Below are positions 42,108-50,996 of a stretch of 64,000 bases of DNA, in pieces (the first letter of the stretch is position 1; the number at the start of each line of letters is the position of its first letter). Source of the stretch: an uncultured Rhodospirillaceae bacterium (GTDB lineage: Bacteria; Pseudomonadota; Alphaproteobacteria; Reyranellales; Reyranellaceae); NCBI GenBank assembly GCA_945952105.1, contig CAMFGZ010000003.1, positions 248,001 through 312,000 of the forward strand, read 5' to 3'. Made by a program: the position numbers and the translations under genes. The notes beneath the pieces are model-generated. The model did not search any database. It worked only from the letters and a program-made list of their open reading frames with translations, and was not told the origin of the DNA.

Positions 42108-43423
42108 CCGGAACGTCCGCCGCGATCCTCGGCTTCGTCATCATGCTGCTGCTGATGGCGGCGCGCATGCCGATCGGACTCTCCCTGCTGTTCGTCGGCG
42201 GCGCGGGCTACGCCTGGCTGGGTGGGTGGCCTACCTTCCTGAACTACATCAAGGCGACGCCCTATCACGACTTCTCCAACTACACGCTTTCGGTCATCCC
42301 GCTCTTCATCCTGATGGGCGCGCTCGCCGAGAAGTCGGGTCTCTCGACATCCTTGTTCCGCGCGGCCTCGAGTCTGATCGGCCATCGTCGCGGCGGGTTG
42401 GCGATGGGGCTGATTGCGGCCTGCACGGCGTTCGGTGCGATCTGCGGCTCCTCGGTCGCCACTACGGCCACCTTCGCACGCGCCTCGCTGCCGGAGTTCG
42501 AGCGCTACCGCTACGACGCGGGCTTCGCCACCGGCACGATCGCCGTGGGCGGCACGCTGGGTATTCTGATCCCACCGTCGGTGATCCTCGTCGTCTACGG
42601 CATCTCGACCGAACAGAACATCGCCAAGCTCTTCATGGCAGCCTTCATCCCGGGCTTCATGGCCGCGATCTTCTACTGCATCGTCATCGCCCTCGTCGTG
42701 CGCCGCCGGCCGGAGCTGGGGCCGGCTCTGCCACGCGTGCCGCTGGACCGGAGGCTGCGTGACGTCGCTTCCGTCTGGCCCGCGATCCTTGTGGCGCTTG
42801 TGGTGCTCGGCGGCATCTATGGCGGCATCTTCTCGCCGACCGAGGGCGCTGCGGTCGGCGTCATCGCCATGCTGGTCGTTTCGGTACTGGTCGGTGGCAT
42901 GCGCTGGGCCGGGCTGAAGGCCGCGCTGCTGCAGACCGCCGAGACCGCCGGGATGATCTTCCTGATCCTGCTGGGAGCCGACGTGTTCAACGCCTTCCTG
43001 GCACTGTCGCAACTTCCCGTCGCCGCCGCCGAATGGATCGGCAATTCCGGTTTCACGCCCTACGGCGTCATGGCGCTGATCCTTCTGTTCTACATCTTGC
43101 TGGGCGCGGTCATGGACGAGCTGGCCATGATCCTGCTTACCCTGCCAATCTTCTTTCCGATCGTGCAGGCGCTCGACTTCGGCATGGCGGCGGACGATGT
43201 CGCGATCTGGTTCGGCATCCTCGTCCTGATCGTGGTCGGCATCGGCCTCACCGCACCGCCGATCGGGCTCAACGTCTTCGTGGTGTCGGCGATCGCCCGG
43301 CACGTGGCGCTCACCCGCATCTACCGCGCCGTGCTGCCCTTCATCGCCGCCGACATCATCCGCCTCGGCCTGGTGATGGCCTTCCCGGGCCTCGCGCTGG
43401 CGACGGTCCGCCTGCTGACGTGA
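42104..43423 (+). CDS. TRAP transporter large permease, DctM family
   Basis: A 439-residue polytopic permease with about 12 helices. Motifs: AARMPIGLSLLFVGGAG, CTAFGAICGSSVATTATFARASLPEFERYRYDAGFATGTIAVGGTLGILIPPSVILVVYGI, and the C-terminal TAPPIGLNVFVVSAIAR. It uses a cation gradient, not ATP. The GTG at 42104 overlaps the DctQ stop and gives the conserved TGTSAAILGFVIMLLLMAARMPIG start. It converges on purB with 4 nt between stops. Confidence 0.93.
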   Translation: MTGTSAAILGFVIMLLLMAARMPIGLSLLFVGGAGYAWLGGWPTFLNYIKATPYHDFSNYTLSVIPLFILMGALAEKSGLSTSLFRAASSLIGHRRGGLAMGLIAACTAFGAICGSSVATTATFARASLPEFERYRYDAGFATGTIAVGGTLGILIPPSVILVVYGISTEQNIAKLFMAAFIPGFMAAIFYCIVIALVVRRRPELGPALPRVPLDRRLRDVASVWPAILVALVVLGGIYGGIFSPTEGAAVGVIAMLVVSVLVGGMRWAGLKAALLQTAETAGMIFLILLGADVFNAFLALSQLPVAAAEWIGNSGFTPYGVMALILLFYILLGAVMDELAMILLTLPIFFPIVQALDFGMAADDVAIWFGILVLIVVGIGLTAPPIGLNVFVVSAIARHVALTRIYRAVLPFIAADIIRLGLVMAFPGLALATVRLLT

Positions 43424-43427
43424 GACG

Positions 43428-44753
43428 TCAGCCGAACACGCGCTGGAAGATCGTGTCGACGTTCTTGGTGTGATGGCGCATGTCGAACAGGGCGGTGAGC
43501 TCGTCGTCGGCCAGGAACTCGCCGATCTCCTTGTCGGCCCGGCAGAGCGCCAGCAGCGAGGCGTTGCCGCGCCAGGCTTCCATGGCGTTGCGCTGGACGG
43601 CGGCGTAGGAGGCTTCGCGGCTCATGCCCTTCTGCGTGAGCGCCAGCAGGATACGTTGCGAGAAGACCAGGCCGCCCAGTGAGTCGAGGTTGGCCTGCAT
43701 GCGGTCGGCATAGACCACGAGCTGTTCGACGACACCCGCCATCCGGTTGATGGCGAAGTCGAGCGTGCCGGTCGCATCCGGCGCGATGTAGCGCTCGGTC
43801 GAGGAGTGCGAGATGTCGCGCTCGTGCCAGAGCGTGACGTTTTCCAGGGCCGGCACGACGGCGGAGCGCACGACGCGCGCGAGCCCGGTCACATTCTCCG
43901 TCAGCACCGGGTTGCGCTTGTGCGGCATCGAGGAGGAGCCCTTCTGGCCGGCCGAGAAGAACTCCTCGGCCTCGCGCACCTCGGTGCGCTGCAGGTGGCG
44001 GATCTCGGTGGCGAGGTTTTCGATCGAAGAGGCGACGATGGCCAGGGCCGCGAAGAAGGCCGCGTGGCGATCACGCGGGATCACCTGCGTCGACACGGTC
44101 TCCGATGCGAGGCCGAGCTTGCGGGCGACATGATCCTGCACCCGCGGATCGACGGAGGCGAAGGTGCCGACGGGGCCGGATATCGCACAGGTCGCGATCT
44201 CGGCGCGCGCCGTCTCCAGCCGCTTGCGGTTGCGCGCGAAGGCCGCGTAGTGGCCGGCAAGCTTGACGCCGAACGTCGTGGGTTCGGCATGGATGCCGTG
44301 GCTGCGGCCGATCGTGACCGTATCCTTGTGCTCGAACGCGCGCTTCTTCAAGGCCTCGAGCAGGCGATCCGTCCCGGCCAGCAGCAGGTCGGCCGCCTGG
44401 GTGAGCTGCACGGCGAAGCCGGTGTCGAGAACGTCGGAAGACGTCATGCCCTGGTGCACGAAGCGCGATTCAGGGCCGATGAACTCACCCAGCCAGGTCA
44501 GGAAGGCGATGACGTCGTGCTTGGTGACGCGCTCGATGGCGTCGATCTTCTCGACATTGCCGGCGGGGTCCGCTTTCAGGGCCGCCATCGCCTTGGCGCC
44601 GCCCTCCCAGATCGCCTTGGCGGCTTCCCTGGGGATGATGCCGGCCTCGGCCATGGCATCGCAGGCATGGGCCTCGATCTCGAACCAGATGCGGAAGCGG
44701 TTCTCGGGCGTCCAGATGGCCGCCATCTGCGGCCGCGAATAGCGCGGGATCAT
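43428..44753 (-). CDS. purB: Adenylosuccinate lyase
   Basis: A 441-residue fumarase-superfamily lyase of purine synthesis, acting at two steps (SAICAR to AICAR, and adenylosuccinate to AMP). The N-terminus MIPRYSRPQMAAIWTPENRFRIWFEIEAHACDAMAEAG is PurB-specific, and KGSSSMPHKRNPVLTENVTGLAR is the superfamily signature with the catalytic Ser. The length is normal. It is divergent from the HAD phosphatase gene 51 nt away. Confidence 0.95.
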   Translation of the reverse strand: MIPRYSRPQMAAIWTPENRFRIWFEIEAHACDAMAEAGIIPREAAKAIWEGGAKAMAALKADPAGNVEKIDAIERVTKHDVIAFLTWLGEFIGPESRFVHQGMTSSDVLDTGFAVQLTQAADLLLAGTDRLLEALKKRAFEHKDTVTIGRSHGIHAEPTTFGVKLAGHYAAFARNRKRLETARAEIATCAISGPVGTFASVDPRVQDHVARKLGLASETVSTQVIPRDRHAAFFAALAIVASSIENLATEIRHLQRTEVREAEEFFSAGQKGSSSMPHKRNPVLTENVTGLARVVRSAVVPALENVTLWHERDISHSSTERYIAPDATGTLDFAINRMAGVVEQLVVYADRMQANLDSLGGLVFSQRILLALTQKGMSREASYAAVQRNAMEAWRGNASLLALCRADKEIGEFLADDELTALFDMRHHTKNVDTIFQRVFG

Positions 44754-44804
44754 GCGCGGCTTTTAGCGCCGAAGAGGCGACGGCGCCATGTTAGAAGTCG
44801 CCGC

Positions 44805-45602
44805 ATGGAGCCCCTGAAGAACTGCCCCCGCGAAACCCTCGCCGCCGTCCGCGGCGTGCTCACCGACATCGACGACACCGTCTCCACCGAGGGCGCGCTG
44901 ACGGCCGCCGCCTATGGCGCCCTGGAGGCGCTGAAGAAGGCTGGCCTGCTGATCGTGCCGGTGACCGGCCGGCCGGCCGGCTGGTGCGACCACATCGCGC
45001 GATTCTGGCCCGTCGATGCGGTGGTGGGCGAGAACGGCGCCTTCTGGATGTGGCATGACCACGGGCAGAAGAGGCTGCGCACGCGCTTCATTCAGCCCGA
45101 AGCCGAGCGTGCCGAGGGCCGTCAAAGGCTCGAACGGGTGCGCGCGGACGTGCTGCGGGAAGTGCCTGGCGCCGGTATCGCCTCCGACCAGCCCTATCGT
45201 GTAGCCGACCTGGCGGTGGATTTTCGTGAGGACGTACCGCCGCTGGCGGAGGCCGACATTCAGCGCATCGTGGAGATTTTCGAGCGCCACGGGGCTCACG
45301 CCAAGGTGAGCTCGATCCACGTCAATGGCTGGTTCGGCGACTACGACAAGCTGACGACCAGCCGCGCGATGATGCGCGAGCTTTTCGGCATCGACCTGAC
45401 TTCCGAACGCGGGAACTACGTCTTCGCGGGCGATTCACCCAACGACGCGCCGATGTTCGGATGGTTTCCCAATGCCGTCGGCGTGGCGAACGTCGCTGAC
45501 TTCGCGGACCGGCTGCAATACCGGCCGCGCTGGATCACCGTGGGCCGCTCCGGAGAGGGCTTCGTCGAACTCGCCGAAGCGTTGCTGGCGGCGCGGCGGT
45601 AG
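44805..45602 (+). CDS. HAD-superfamily (type IIB) phosphatase
   Basis: A 265-residue phosphatase. Motif I is GVLTDIDDTVSTEG, motif II is VPVTGRPAGW, and motif IV is YVFAGDSPNDAPMFGWFPNAVGVAN, a type IIB cap arrangement as in mannosyl-3-phosphoglycerate or sucrose-phosphate phosphatases. The substrate is a phosphorylated sugar or similar compound. The ATG at 44805 is chosen because motif I follows; the longer upstream frame is the antisense of purB. Confidence 0.8.
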   Translation: MEPLKNCPRETLAAVRGVLTDIDDTVSTEGALTAAAYGALEALKKAGLLIVPVTGRPAGWCDHIARFWPVDAVVGENGAFWMWHDHGQKRLRTRFIQPEAERAEGRQRLERVRADVLREVPGAGIASDQPYRVADLAVDFREDVPPLAEADIQRIVEIFERHGAHAKVSSIHVNGWFGDYDKLTTSRAMMRELFGIDLTSERGNYVFAGDSPNDAPMFGWFPNAVGVANVADFADRLQYRPRWITVGRSGEGFVELAEALLAARR

Positions 45603-46241
45603 TCAGCGCGTCGGGGGCGGCGGGGCGATCAGCAGGGACCCGTAGCGGGTGACGCTGTCGCTCTGGCTCCACACGCCGACGGCGCCGGCCTGGACCAGCG
45701 ATCGATCGTTGATGCCGAAGAGCGGTTTGCCGTCGAGCGCGACCTCGATGCGGTCGTTGGCGGCGATCACGCGCAGGGAATGCCACTTGCCGAGTTCGAC
45801 GGGCGCTTCCTTGGTGCCGAGCTGGCTGCGCTTGCCCTTGTCCATGCGGTAGAGGCGCACCGAGTTGTCGCGGGCATTCACCCGCACGACGTAATAGTCG
45901 CTGGCGCTCTGGGCCCGGAACATGAAACCGGCCACCTGGTCGCGGGAGCCCGAGATGATCTTGAAGCGCAGCGTGGCGTCGAAGTCGCGTCCCTGCGCCT
46001 GTTCGGAAATGCACAGCGGAAAGCGCTGATCGGTGGCATCCGGCTCGCTCTCGACCAGGGCCCAGCCGTCGGGTCCGTCCGGATCGGCGACGGCGCGCCA
46101 GTCGGCGGGGCGGCCGATGCCGGTCTTGCCTTGCGTGCAGGCGACGCGACCGTCCGGCGTGGTGAGGGGCACGACGAGTTGCGCCGAAGCGGGGAGGGCC
46201 AGGAAGATCAGCGGAAGGACGATAAGCAGAAGGGGGCGCAT
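45603..46241 (-). CDS. Exported DUF1080/LamG-like protein
   Basis: A 212-residue periplasmic protein. The signal peptide MRPLLLIVLPLIFLALPASA is followed by a jelly-roll-type region with FDATLRFKIISGSRDQVAGFMFRAQSASDYYVVRVNARDNSVRLYRMDKGKRSQLG and KWHSLRVIAANDRIEVALDGKPLF, the concanavalin-like/DUF1080 pattern found in carbohydrate-binding and 3-keto-disaccharide hydrolase-type proteins. Function unknown; binding of a polysaccharide or sugar is plausible. Its stop abuts the HAD gene stop directly (convergent). Confidence 0.75.
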   Translation of the reverse strand: MRPLLLIVLPLIFLALPASAQLVVPLTTPDGRVACTQGKTGIGRPADWRAVADPDGPDGWALVESEPDATDQRFPLCISEQAQGRDFDATLRFKIISGSRDQVAGFMFRAQSASDYYVVRVNARDNSVRLYRMDKGKRSQLGTKEAPVELGKWHSLRVIAANDRIEVALDGKPLFGINDRSLVQAGAVGVWSQSDSVTRYGSLLIAPPPPTR

Positions 46242-46345
46242 GGGCGGACTCTAGCAAAAAAAGAGGCGTGCTTGACCGATGATGCGGGAGGGAGGAGTTT
46301 ACGCGCCGGCCGTACTTCGGACGAATTCTTCAAGGGGGAAACTCA

Positions 46346-47218
46346 ATGCGTCTTTGCACCATCCTGAGCGGCGGCAAGCCGGCTGTGGGCGTCAAACTGG
46401 GCGATGGCAAGATCGTCGATCTCAGCAAGCAGATGCCGCGCGGACCGAAGTCGGTGGTCGAGATCCTGTCGGGCGGCAAGAAGCTCCAGCAGGCGGTGCT
46501 GAAGGCCTGCGCCAAGCCCAAGGCCGGCGCCACCGTGTCGGAGAAGTCGGCCAAGTACCTGACGCCGATCCCCGCGCCCGGCAAGATCCTCTGCATCGGC
46601 CTCAACTACCGCAAGCACGCCGAGGAGACCGGCAGCCCGATCCCGACCTATCCGGTCGTGTTCACGCGCTTCAACAACACGCTGGTGCCGCACAACGGCA
46701 AGATGCTCTCGACCACTCACTCGAAGGAGTTCGACTGGGAAGCCGAGCTCACCATCGTCATCGGCAAGAAGTGCCGCAACGTGCCGAAGGAAAAGGCGCT
46801 GTCGGTGATCGCCGGCTACGCCTGCTTCAACGACGGCTCGATCCGCGACTGGCAGCGCAAGTCGGGCGGCCAGTTCACGCTGGGCAAGAACTTCGACGCG
46901 ACGGGCGGCTTCGGTCCCGACATCGTGACGTCGGACGAGCTGCCCAAGGGCGCCGCGCCGCTGCGCATTTCGACCCGCGTCAACGGCGTCACCATGCAGG
47001 ACAGCAACACCGACGACCTGATCTTCGACGTGCCGACGCTTGTGCATGAGCTCAGCAAGTGCATGACGCTCGATCCGGGCGACATCATCATCACCGGCAC
47101 GCCCTCGGGCGTCGCGATGGCCCGCAAGCCGCAGCCCTGGCTGAAGCCGGGCGACGTCTGCGAAGTCGAGATCGAGGGCATCGGGACCCTGCGCAACACG
47201 ATCGCCCAGGGGGCATGA
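46346..47218 (+). CDS. Fumarylacetoacetate hydrolase-family protein
   Basis: A 290-residue FAH-family enzyme. The metal-binding motifs are visible in LCIGLNYRKHAEETG, SKEFDWEAELTIVIGKK and the stretch GDIIITGTPSGVAMAR. These proteins cleave or decarboxylate 2-oxo acids (for example acylpyruvates and hydroxypentadienoate-type compounds) in aromatic or ketone degradation. GGGGGAA lies just upstream of the ATG at 46346. It stands alone between intergenic gaps of 104 and 169 nt. Confidence 0.9.
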   Translation: MRLCTILSGGKPAVGVKLGDGKIVDLSKQMPRGPKSVVEILSGGKKLQQAVLKACAKPKAGATVSEKSAKYLTPIPAPGKILCIGLNYRKHAEETGSPIPTYPVVFTRFNNTLVPHNGKMLSTTHSKEFDWEAELTIVIGKKCRNVPKEKALSVIAGYACFNDGSIRDWQRKSGGQFTLGKNFDATGGFGPDIVTSDELPKGAAPLRISTRVNGVTMQDSNTDDLIFDVPTLVHELSKCMTLDPGDIIITGTPSGVAMARKPQPWLKPGDVCEVEIEGIGTLRNTIAQGA

Positions 47219-47287
47219 TCGTTCTTCGGATATCGCTTGAAGACCAACGGCGGTCCCGAAGGGGCCGCCGTTGTTCATTTGGCAACT

Positions 47288-47367
47288 GTCGTCCGGAGCG
47301 AAGCGAGGGACCCTGCAGATCGACCAGATGACTGCGTAGCTGGAGCGAGATCCTTCGCTCAGGAAGA
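47288..47367. repeat. Degenerate inverted-repeat element
   Basis: The left part around GTCGTCCGGAGCGAAGCGAGG and the right part around GATCCTTCGCTCAGGAAGAC are imperfect inverted copies of the same unit, AGCGAAG/CTTCGCT. It lies between the FAH and TetR gene ends. The unit resembles that at 50939-50996 and is typical of dispersed intergenic repeats. Confidence 0.5.
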
Positions 47368-47387
47368 CAGGGAAATCGTAACCGCTG

Positions 47388-48023
47388 CTAACGCCGCGGC
47401 AGCTTGTCGAGGCCGCCCAGCATCAGGTGCGTGGCGAACTCCGCGGCGGCGTCGGGATCGACCGGGTCGCGGGCGACCATGACCATGGAGATCTCGAAGG
47501 CGATGCCCGCCATGGACGCGCTGAGATAGGAAACATCGACATTGGGCAGGATGCCCCGCGCGATCGCGGCGCGGATGTCGTCGTTCAGGGCCTTGGCGAG
47601 CGCCCGGACGTCGGGCTTGTCGAGCAGGGTGCGCACGGCGGTGAAGCTCGACCGGGCCAGCGCCAGAAGCTCGGGATCCTCCGCCAGGAAGTTGAAGTAG
47701 GCGGCATAGTGCAGGCGCACGAATTCCTCGGTCGAGGTCGCCTTGGCGCGGCCGTCGTTATGGCGCTGCAGCAGTACGCTGGTGAGCTCGCCAACGACGG
47801 CTTCGAAGATTTCGTCCTTGTCCTTGAAGTAGTTGTAGAACGTGCCCGAGGCGAGATCGGTGCGGCGCACGATGTCGCGCACGCTGGCCGCGCCATAGCC
47901 CATCTCGGCGAACACGCCGCGAGCGGCCTTCAGCAAGGCCGTGCGGTTTTCCGCCTTGTTCTGTTCGCGGCGCCCGGCGCGTTCGCCGCGTTGTTCGGTT
48001 GGTGTCGTGCCGTCGCCGCCCAT
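47388..48023 (-). CDS. TetR-family transcriptional regulator
   Basis: A 211-residue TetR regulator. The HTH reads NRTALLKAARGVFAEMGYGAASVRDIVRRTDLASGTFYNYFKDKDEIFEAVVGE. The C-terminal ligand-binding half is helical. The start at 48023 is chosen because the HTH lies close behind; the open frame continuing upstream for thousands of bases is an antisense artefact. The esterase gene stop is 26 nt upstream on the same strand, so the two are probably in one unit and the esterase may be its target. Confidence 0.9.
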   Translation of the reverse strand: MGGDGTTPTEQRGERAGRREQNKAENRTALLKAARGVFAEMGYGAASVRDIVRRTDLASGTFYNYFKDKDEIFEAVVGELTSVLLQRHNDGRAKATSTEEFVRLHYAAYFNFLAEDPELLALARSSFTAVRTLLDKPDVRALAKALNDDIRAAIARGILPNVDVSYLSASMAGIAFEISMVMVARDPVDPDAAAEFATHLMLGGLDKLPRR

Positions 48024-48049
48024 GTTCCGCCGCTCCTCTCCAGGCCCCG

Positions 48050-49114
48050 TCATCGTCCAAGCTGCGCGAGTTCGTGGCGCACTCCAGCCACCATTTCGTC
48101 CAACGCCCTTGCAGCGGCGTGGACGGCCCCTCTCATGCCGACAAATCCATGTATGAGCGTTTCGAATTCGCGATGGATCACCTTGACCCCGGCGGCCTGC
48201 AGGCGGGCGGCATAGGCTTGCCCCTCGTCGCGCAGCGGATCGAAGCCCGCGGTGAAGATCAGCGCCGGCGCCACGCCCGAGAGATCGGTCGCCCGCAAGG
48301 GCGAGGCGCGGGGATCGTCGGTTTCTGTGGCGGCCGCGCCGAGATAGTGCATGCGGAACCACGCCATGTCCGCCTGGGTAAGGAGGAAGCCATCGCCGCA
48401 GCTTTTGTGGGAGGCGGTGTCGCCCGCCATGTCGGTGGCGGGATAGATCAGCCACTGCAGGCAGGGCCGCTGCGGCTCGTGGCGCACCGTCTGGGCGACC
48501 ACGGCGGCCAGCGTCCCGCCCGCCGAATCGCCTGCCACGACGATGCGGTCGGGGTCGAGCCCGAGCGAAACCGCCTCGCCCGCCAGCCAGCGATAGGATG
48601 CCACCGCGTCGTCGACCGCGGCAGGGAACTTGTGCTCGGGCGCCAGCCGGTAGTCGACCGCGACGACGGCACAGCCCGAGCGGGCGCAGAAATAGCGGCA
48701 GGCGAGGTCGTAGCCTTCGAGGCTGCCGATGACCCAGCCGCCGCCGTGGAAATACAGGACGGTCGGCAGCAGGCGGGCCACGGTCCCGGCCGGGCGGTAG
48801 ATGCGGATCCTCATGGGGCCGGCCGGGCCGGGCAGGGTGCGGTCGAGGATGGAACTCACCGGCGCGGGCTTGCCGCCCAGCAGCAGCATGAAGGCGTCGA
48901 AATCCTCGCGTGCGTCGGCGACGCTCATCGTGTGCACAGCGGGCTGGCCGCCATAGGCGAGCAGCTTCAGGAACCATTGGGTGCGGCCGTCGAGGGTGCG
49001 TCCGTCCACGCCGACCGGAGGGCCAGCCAGGATATTCACCCAGGAAATCGGCATGCGCAGAGCCAGGTTGGCCACCTTGCCCTGAAGCTCCCGCGCGATC
49101 TCCTTCATCGACAT
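48050..49114 (-). CDS. Alpha/beta hydrolase, hormone-sensitive-lipase family (esterase)
   Basis: A 354-residue esterase. The oxyanion HGGGW motif is in YFHGGGWVIGSLEG (about residue 123), the nucleophile is in VVAGDSAGGTLAA (about residue 195), and the C-terminal His is in HREFETLIHGFVG. This is the HSL (bacterial lipase/esterase IV) pattern. It has no signal peptide. It lies 26 nt upstream of a TetR regulator on the same strand and is divergent from the cyclase gene. Confidence 0.88.
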   Translation of the reverse strand: MSMKEIARELQGKVANLALRMPISWVNILAGPPVGVDGRTLDGRTQWFLKLLAYGGQPAVHTMSVADAREDFDAFMLLLGGKPAPVSSILDRTLPGPAGPMRIRIYRPAGTVARLLPTVLYFHGGGWVIGSLEGYDLACRYFCARSGCAVVAVDYRLAPEHKFPAAVDDAVASYRWLAGEAVSLGLDPDRIVVAGDSAGGTLAAVVAQTVRHEPQRPCLQWLIYPATDMAGDTASHKSCGDGFLLTQADMAWFRMHYLGAAATETDDPRASPLRATDLSGVAPALIFTAGFDPLRDEGQAYAARLQAAGVKVIHREFETLIHGFVGMRGAVHAAARALDEMVAGVRHELAQLGR

Positions 49115-49178
49115 GCCGTGTAACTAGCACCGTGCCCGCCCGTTGTGGAGCCCGCCGGCTCTGGCTAGTTTGCGCACG

Positions 49179-50462
49179 ATGGCTGCCGCGGTGCCCGACT
49201 TCTTCTCCGACGCGCTCCGCCGCGAGATCATCCGCAGCGAGCAGCGGCGCATGCGGGCGCTGGCCATCATCCTGGCCGCGTTGCTCGCACTGTCGCTGGC
49301 GGTCACCAACCTCTTCCCGTCCTACACGTCGCGCATCTTCGAGCGCGATGTGCCAGGCTGGCTTCCGTTCGTCGGCATCGGGCCTTTTCTGCTGTACGAA
49401 CTGGGCTCGCTTACCTTCCTGGGATATCGCGCATCGAGGGGCCTGGATTTCCCGCGGTTCGGACGCTTGGCCAATGCCCTCATAGAGACGTCCCTGCCGG
49501 CCGCGATCATCATCACGCTCAGCCATTACATGGATCCGCTGCTGGTCTTCGGCTTTTGGCCGCCGCTGCTCTATTTCATCTTCATCCTCCTCTCGACCCT
49601 GCGGCTCGATTTCTGGCTGTCGGTCTGGACCGGCAGCGTCGCGGCCGTGCAGCAGATGGTGTTGGTGCTGTGGCTGCTGCCGATCGAACCGTGGGGCAAC
49701 ATCCCGCAGGAAACACTGCTGTTCCACTTCAGCCGGACCCTCGTCCTGTTCACAAGTGGCCTGGTGGCCGGCTTCGTCGCCGACAGCCTGCGTACCCAGT
49801 TCGAGAAGTCGGTACGCGCCGTGGCGTCGCGCGACCGCGTCACCAACCTGTTCGGCCAGCACGTCTCGCCGGCGGTGGTCGACCGGTTGCTGGCGACGCA
49901 GAGCGAGCCCCCGAGCGAGATTCGCACGGTTTGCGTGCTGTTTCTCGACATCCGGGGATTCACCGCGATGACCCGCCGGCGGTCGGCCGACGAAACTGTC
50001 GCGCTGCTCAACGCCTTCTTTGCCCGGATGATCGACGTGGTGGACCGCAACAACGGCATCATCAACAAGTTCCTGGGCGACGGCTTCCTCGCGCTGTTCG
50101 GCGCACCGCTTGCCGATCCCTCGGCGGCGCAGAATGCGCTGGCTGCGGCGCGCGCCATGATCGAAACGGTCGAGGCATGGAACCGTACTCACCCCGGCTG
50201 GGCATTGCGCGTCGGGATCGGCATCCATCTCGGAGAGGCGGTGACGGGCACGGTGGGCTCGCCGCAGCGCAAGGAATACACGGTGATCGGCGATACGGTG
50301 AACCTGGCGGCCCGGCTCGAGCAGCTCACCAAGGAAATGGGCGCGCAGCTCCTGGTGTCGCAGTCGGTGCATGACGCCACGCCCTGCGACGGCGCCGTCG
50401 ATCTCGGTCCCGTCGAGATCCGTGGCTACGAGGAAAAGGTGCGGGTATGGCGGATGGCCTGA
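49179..50462 (+). CDS. Membrane class III adenylate cyclase, six-helix type
   Basis: A 427-residue protein with about six N-terminal membrane segments (residues about 25-200) and a C-terminal class III catalytic domain. The metal Asp is in VLFLDIRGFTAM, the substrate Lys in NGIINKFLGDGFLALF, and EYTVIGDTVNLAARLE holds the adenine-specifying Asp and the transition-state Asn and Arg. All key residues for ATP cyclisation are present. Its 3' end overlaps the gamma-glutamylcyclotransferase gene by 16 nt. The start ATG at 49179 has no strong ribosome site. Confidence 0.9.
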   Translation: MAAAVPDFFSDALRREIIRSEQRRMRALAIILAALLALSLAVTNLFPSYTSRIFERDVPGWLPFVGIGPFLLYELGSLTFLGYRASRGLDFPRFGRLANALIETSLPAAIIITLSHYMDPLLVFGFWPPLLYFIFILLSTLRLDFWLSVWTGSVAAVQQMVLVLWLLPIEPWGNIPQETLLFHFSRTLVLFTSGLVAGFVADSLRTQFEKSVRAVASRDRVTNLFGQHVSPAVVDRLLATQSEPPSEIRTVCVLFLDIRGFTAMTRRRSADETVALLNAFFARMIDVVDRNNGIINKFLGDGFLALFGAPLADPSAAQNALAAARAMIETVEAWNRTHPGWALRVGIGIHLGEAVTGTVGSPQRKEYTVIGDTVNLAARLEQLTKEMGAQLLVSQSVHDATPCDGAVDLGPVEIRGYEEKVRVWRMA

Positions 50463-50923
50463 CCTGGTATTTCGCCTACGGCTCCAACATGGATGCCGCG
50501 CGCCTCTTCGAGCAGCGCCTGGCGCCGAAGGGCGTGCCGCGCGGCGAACGCATCGGCGGTCGCCTCGATGGCTGGAAGCTCGTCTTCGACAAGCCCTCGC
50601 GCAGCATCGTGGGCAGCGCTGCGGCCAACATCGTCGTCTCCGACGGTGGAGTCGTCCACGGCACCCTGAATGCGCTGCCGGACGCCGGCTTCGAGGTCCT
50701 CGACATCTACGAAGGCGTCTTGGGCGGCCATTACGAACGCCGCACGATCCGTGTCGTGCGGTCCGACACTGGCGAGGCGGTCGACGCGATCGTCTACATC
50801 GCGCTGATGCAAGGCGAGGGCCTCAAGCCCCCGCGCGCCTATCTCGATTGCCTGTTGGCAGGCCGAGACCTGCTGCCGCCGGATTACTGGGACCAACTCG
50901 CCGCAACGCCGACGTTCGATTGA
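50447..50923 (+). CDS. Gamma-glutamylcyclotransferase-family protein
   Basis: A 158-residue GGCT-fold protein. The substrate loop Y11-G-S-N14 and the catalytic Glu (E89 in DIYEGVLGGHYER) are present, as in gamma-glutamylcyclotransferases that release 5-oxoproline from gamma-glutamyl peptides. Its start overlaps the cyclase gene by 16 nt, so the two are translated from one message. Why a cyclase and GGCT share an operon is unclear. Confidence 0.88.
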   Translation: MADGLTWYFAYGSNMDAARLFEQRLAPKGVPRGERIGGRLDGWKLVFDKPSRSIVGSAAANIVVSDGGVVHGTLNALPDAGFEVLDIYEGVLGGHYERRTIRVVRSDTGEAVDAIVYIALMQGEGLKPPRAYLDCLLAGRDLLPPDYWDQLAATPTFD

Positions 50924-50938
50924 CCAGCCCGGGAGCAC

Positions 50939-50996
50939 GAATCCTTCGCTGCGTTCGGGATGACACCTCGCTTCGCTCAGGATGACATGATCTGTC
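50939..50996. repeat. Degenerate repeat of the AGCGAAG/CTTCGCT family
   Basis: Two similar units are present, around ATCCTTCGCTGCGTTCGGGATGAC and CCTCGCTTCGCTCAGGATGAC, each ending GGATGACA. They lie between convergent gene ends and resemble the element at 47288-47367. Only a minor intergenic repeat is seen. Confidence 0.45.

Noticed and set aside
41915..43303. 462-codon minus-strand frame rich in Asp, Arg and Gln
   Set aside because: Antisense of DctM; extreme composition and no domain.
47388..50372. 994-codon minus-strand open frame
   Set aside because: It is the TetR gene continued upstream through the antisense of the esterase and cyclase genes; only the 211-codon TetR end has real protein features. 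High GC makes long antisense frames common.
50924..50994. Possible small gene between GGCT and DLH genes
   Set aside because: Too short and made of repeat units.
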